NCBI GenBank assembly: GCA_045532655.1
Contig: JAZSGI010000005.1
Location: 1-7,967 of the forward strand
From: JAVBQJ01 sp045532655
Lineage (GTDB): Bacteria > Verrucomicrobiota > Lentisphaeria > Victivallales > Victivallaceae
DNA: 7,967 nucleotides
Reading direction: 5' to 3'
The notes under the pieces were generated by a model. The model did not search any database. It saw only the letters and a program-made list of their open reading frames with translations, and was not told where the DNA came from. Both the position numbers and the translations under genes were made by a program. Shown one piece after another: positions 6,596 to 7,967 of the stretch. The stretch's first letter is position 1; every line of letters starts with the position of its first letter.

Positions 6596-7534
6596 TCAAA
6601 TTTTTCCCTTGAAGTATTGGGATAAAATCGATTTAATTGCAGTAATATCCATTGCTATCCGCTCTTTCAAAGCGTCAAAAGACGGGAATTTCTGCTCATC
6701 CCGGATCTTCTGTATAAGCTCAAGCCTGACATCCATACCGCTCAATTCAACCTTTTCAGCAATGATATGCGCTTCAATACGATGGCGCAGACCATTGGCT
6801 TCCACGCTCGGCGAAACTCCAATATTCACTGCCGCAGGCATCCCGTCAAGCAATCCGGCATAAACGCCGTCCGGCGGCGGGACCCCTGCTTCCAGCGAAA
6901 TATTGGCAGTGGGAAAACCCAGCAGGGTCGAACCTATATGCAGGTCACGTACCACTTTGCCGTACAGTTCGTGGTTGCGCCCCAGCAAATTGCGAACCTG
7001 CGGCAGATCTCCCGCGGCTTCCTTCTGCCGGATAAGACTTGAGCTGATCCTTTCTCCCGCAGCGGTAAGAAGAGTTACACTGCGGAACTGGAACCCCTCC
7101 CTGATCCCTGCCGCTGTCAACATGGCCGGGGTACCTTTCCCCTGACAGCCGAAACGCCAGTTGGAGCCTACAGCAATGCCGCAAACATGGCACCCGCCAT
7201 TGTTGTGAAGCAGATTGTGCAAAAAGACTTCCGGCTGCATGGAGGCGAATTCACGGGTGAAATCAATTACACCGGCAGCATCGGCACCGGCATCACGCAA
7301 AAGCTCTATCCTTCTGGCAAGGGGTGTGAGCAGGGGAGGCGGAGTTCCACCCAGAACACTTTTCGGATGCGGGTGGAAGGTCAGGGCAATTGCTTTTGCA
7401 TTATGTTTTGCCGCCATTTCTGCCAGAGCCGCCATGATCTTTCTGTGACCATGGTGGACACCGTCAAAAACACCTATTGCCACGCATACGTTTTCGCCGG
7501 GAGCGGCGGGAAGTTTTAAAAAATCTGATATCAT
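6596..7534 (-). CDS. ribF: Bifunctional riboflavin kinase / FAD synthetase RibF
   Basis: 312 residues, the usual size for bacterial RibF, which phosphorylates riboflavin to FMN and adenylylates FMN to FAD. The N-terminal nucleotidyltransferase module shows GVFDGVHHGH (21-30), the TFHPHP strand (52-57) and ISSSLIR (163-169). The C-terminal flavokinase module shows LGFPTAN (205-211), DGVYAG (222-227), NIGVSPS (237-243) where NIG-x-(R)PT is usual, and catalytic-type E254 in IEAHII. The final RDEQKF segment is also typical. The NIGVSPS and LSGMDV stretches diverge from common sequences, but key residues are kept. No good Shine-Dalgarno lies directly before ATG 7534 (seven T's precede it). The leader is interrupted by a MITE-like element, and no FMN riboswitch was recognised. 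coaD diverges from it. Confidence 0.93.
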   Translation of the reverse strand: MISDFLKLPAAPGENVCVAIGVFDGVHHGHRKIMAALAEMAAKHNAKAIALTFHPHPKSVLGGTPPPLLTPLARRIELLRDAGADAAGVIDFTREFASMQPEVFLHNLLHNNGGCHVCGIAVGSNWRFGCQGKGTPAMLTAAGIREGFQFRSVTLLTAAGERISSSLIRQKEAAGDLPQVRNLLGRNHELYGKVVRDLHIGSTLLGFPTANISLEAGVPPPDGVYAGLLDGMPAAVNIGVSPSVEANGLRHRIEAHIIAEKVELSGMDVRLELIQKIRDEQKFPSFDALKERIAMDITAIKSILSQYFKGKI

Positions 7535-7557
7535 AAAAAAATTGTCTCTTGAGGCAA
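7531..7557 (-). other. Nine-codon leader mini-ORF overlapping the ribF start
   Basis: On the minus strand GAGGAG (plus 7566-7571) is followed after 8 nt by TTG CCT CAA GAG ACA ATT TTT TTA TGA. The TGA stop overlaps the ribF start as ATGA. This would let ribosomes loaded at the strong upstream site re-initiate on ribF, which lacks its own good ribosome site. Both the GAGGAG and the TTG lie inside the MITE-like element. Translation of the peptide is inferred only. Confidence 0.35.
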
Positions 7558-7715
7558 TTTAAAAACTCCTCAAATTTGTCAAAGCGCCCTCGCTTCGATC
7601 TGACAAAGGGAGCGTTTTCGGCTGTTACCTTACAGGTAGCAACCTCAAACTACCCTTTGCAGCTCTTTGCGAATGGTATCTTTGCCATTTTTTGAATGAC
7701 TTTTGAAATTACCTC
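7551..7715 (+). mobile_element. Complete MITE-like element between ribF and coaD
   Basis: A non-coding unit of about 165 bp with terminal inverted repeats GAGGCAATTT (7551-7560) and AAATTACCTC (7706-7715), one mismatch in ten. It is flanked by the 8-bp direct repeat TCTCTTGA at 7545-7552 and 7714-7721, which overlaps the tips of the termini, so the exact duplication length (4-8 bp) is ambiguous. The right 97 bp recur at 28-124. Internal folds include AAGCG-CCCT-CGCTT (7582-7595) inside a TTTGTC/GACAAA stem (7575-7580, 7602-7607) and a hairpin at 7672-7689. It carries no transposase and would need one in trans. Confidence 0.7.
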
Positions 7716-7717
7716 TC

Positions 7718-7746
7718 TTGAAAAATATCCATTTGTGGAGTATATT
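7718..7746 (+). promoter_or_regulatory. Sigma-70-type promoter of coaD
   Basis: TTGAAA (7718-7723), an exact 17-bp spacer, then TATATT (7741-7746). Transcription would start near 7753, about 42 nt before coaD. The -35 box uses bases of the right-hand direct repeat of the MITE-like insertion, so the box appears to have survived because the target site was duplicated. Confidence 0.65.
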
Positions 7747-7771
7747 ATAAAAAACAGAAATTTCAAGTCGA
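7744..7771 (-). promoter_or_regulatory. ribF: Putative divergent ribF promoter overlapping the coaD promoter
   Basis: On the minus strand a perfect TATAAT (plus 7744-7749) lies 16 bp downstream of TCGACT (plus 7766-7771), a 4/6 match to the -35 consensus. The -10 box overlaps the coaD -10 box by three bases on the opposite strand. Transcription would start near 7737, about 200 nt before ribF; removing the element and one copy of the direct repeat shortens that leader to roughly 34 nt. Confidence 0.5.
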
Positions 7772-7794
7772 ACAGGTAATTTACAGGTTATTTT

Positions 7795-7967
7795 ATGGAA
7801 CGTACCGCCCTTTTGCCCGGAAGTTTTGATCCGCTGACCAACGGTCATCTTGATCTTATTGACCGAGCAAGTAAACTTTTTGACCATGTGATAGTGGGGG
7901 TGGCGCACAATTCGGAGAAGACCCCATTTTTCACCTACACAGAACGTATCGACCTTATCCGCCAGTG
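7795..7967 (+). CDS. coaD: Phosphopantetheine adenylyltransferase CoaD (3' end beyond window)
   Basis: Only the first 57 codons are present, of roughly 160 expected for the family. The start, MERTALLPGSFDPLTNGH, carries the nucleotidyltransferase signature GSFDP (9-13) and TNGH (15-18), the T/HxGH motif that binds ATP. It is followed by RASKLFDHVIVGVAHN and a TERIDLIR segment, both strongly CoaD-like. The enzyme transfers AMP from ATP to 4'-phosphopantetheine, the penultimate step of coenzyme A synthesis in the cytosol. The ribosome site is modest: AGGT at 7785-7788, about 6 nt before ATG, inside an 11-base near-repeat (7772-7782 and 7783-7793) that also places an AGGT at 7774-7777. The frame is open to the window edge. 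Confidence 0.93.
   Translation, partial: MERTALLPGSFDPLTNGHLDLIDRASKLFDHVIVGVAHNSEKTPFFTYTERIDLIRQ

Noticed and set aside
7577..7582. Outward minus-strand TTGACA in the element as a ribF promoter
   Set aside because: No acceptable -10 box lies 15-19 bp downstream. The TATAAT at 7744-7749 is a better candidate.
7535..7794. FMN riboswitch upstream of ribF
   Set aside because: None of the conserved RFN-element blocks were found. The interval is accounted for by the promoters and the MITE-like element.
1..7967. CRISPR array, tRNA or rRNA genes
   Set aside because: No regularly spaced short repeats, no tRNA cloverleaf with a TTCGA-type T-loop, and no rRNA-like stretch were seen on either strand.

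Overview
The window looks like chromosomal DNA from a Lentisphaerota (PVC superphylum) bacterium, probably a gut or anaerobic Victivallis-like lineage. The main clue is the first gene. It encodes a pseudopilin-like protein with the FTLIELLVV start and an exact H-x9-DG C-terminal motif, a combination that is abundant in Lentisphaerota and their relatives. The taxonomy is an inference, because no rRNA or tRNA gene is present.

Layout. Positions 1-124 hold the right-hand part of a dispersed non-coding element. Positions 205-386 hold the pseudopilin promoter and a structured leader, followed by the pseudopilin gene (387-1022) and its intrinsic terminator. A second promoter (1134-1162) drives a two-gene unit. 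Its first gene encodes a 1157-residue secreted multidomain protein resembling the DUF6067 glycoside-hydrolase-like family, with a CBM9-like N-terminus and a laminin-G-like C-terminus. Its second gene encodes a secreted esterase of the Esterase D / CE1-like type. Together they suggest extracytoplasmic breakdown of an acylated polysaccharide. Positions 5516-5777 contain no convincing gene but are dense in inverted repeats and include the fabG terminator.

The right third is housekeeping: fabG (fatty acid elongation) and ribF (FMN/FAD synthesis) on the minus strand, then divergent coaD (coenzyme A synthesis), cut by the window end. ribF and coaD are separated by 260 bp. That gap holds overlapping divergent promoters and a second, complete copy of the element seen at the window start. 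It has near-perfect terminal inverted repeats and an 8-bp flanking direct repeat, so it looks like a MITE-type insertion into the ribF leader.

The most interesting signals are: this MITE-like element and how it appears to have rebuilt the ribF translation start; the pseudopilin leader, which has a GCGA-capped hairpin at the predicted transcript start and a hairpin displaying AGGAGG in its loop with no start codon behind it; the uncharacterised hydrolase/esterase pair; and the inverted-repeat-rich gap after the esterase gene.
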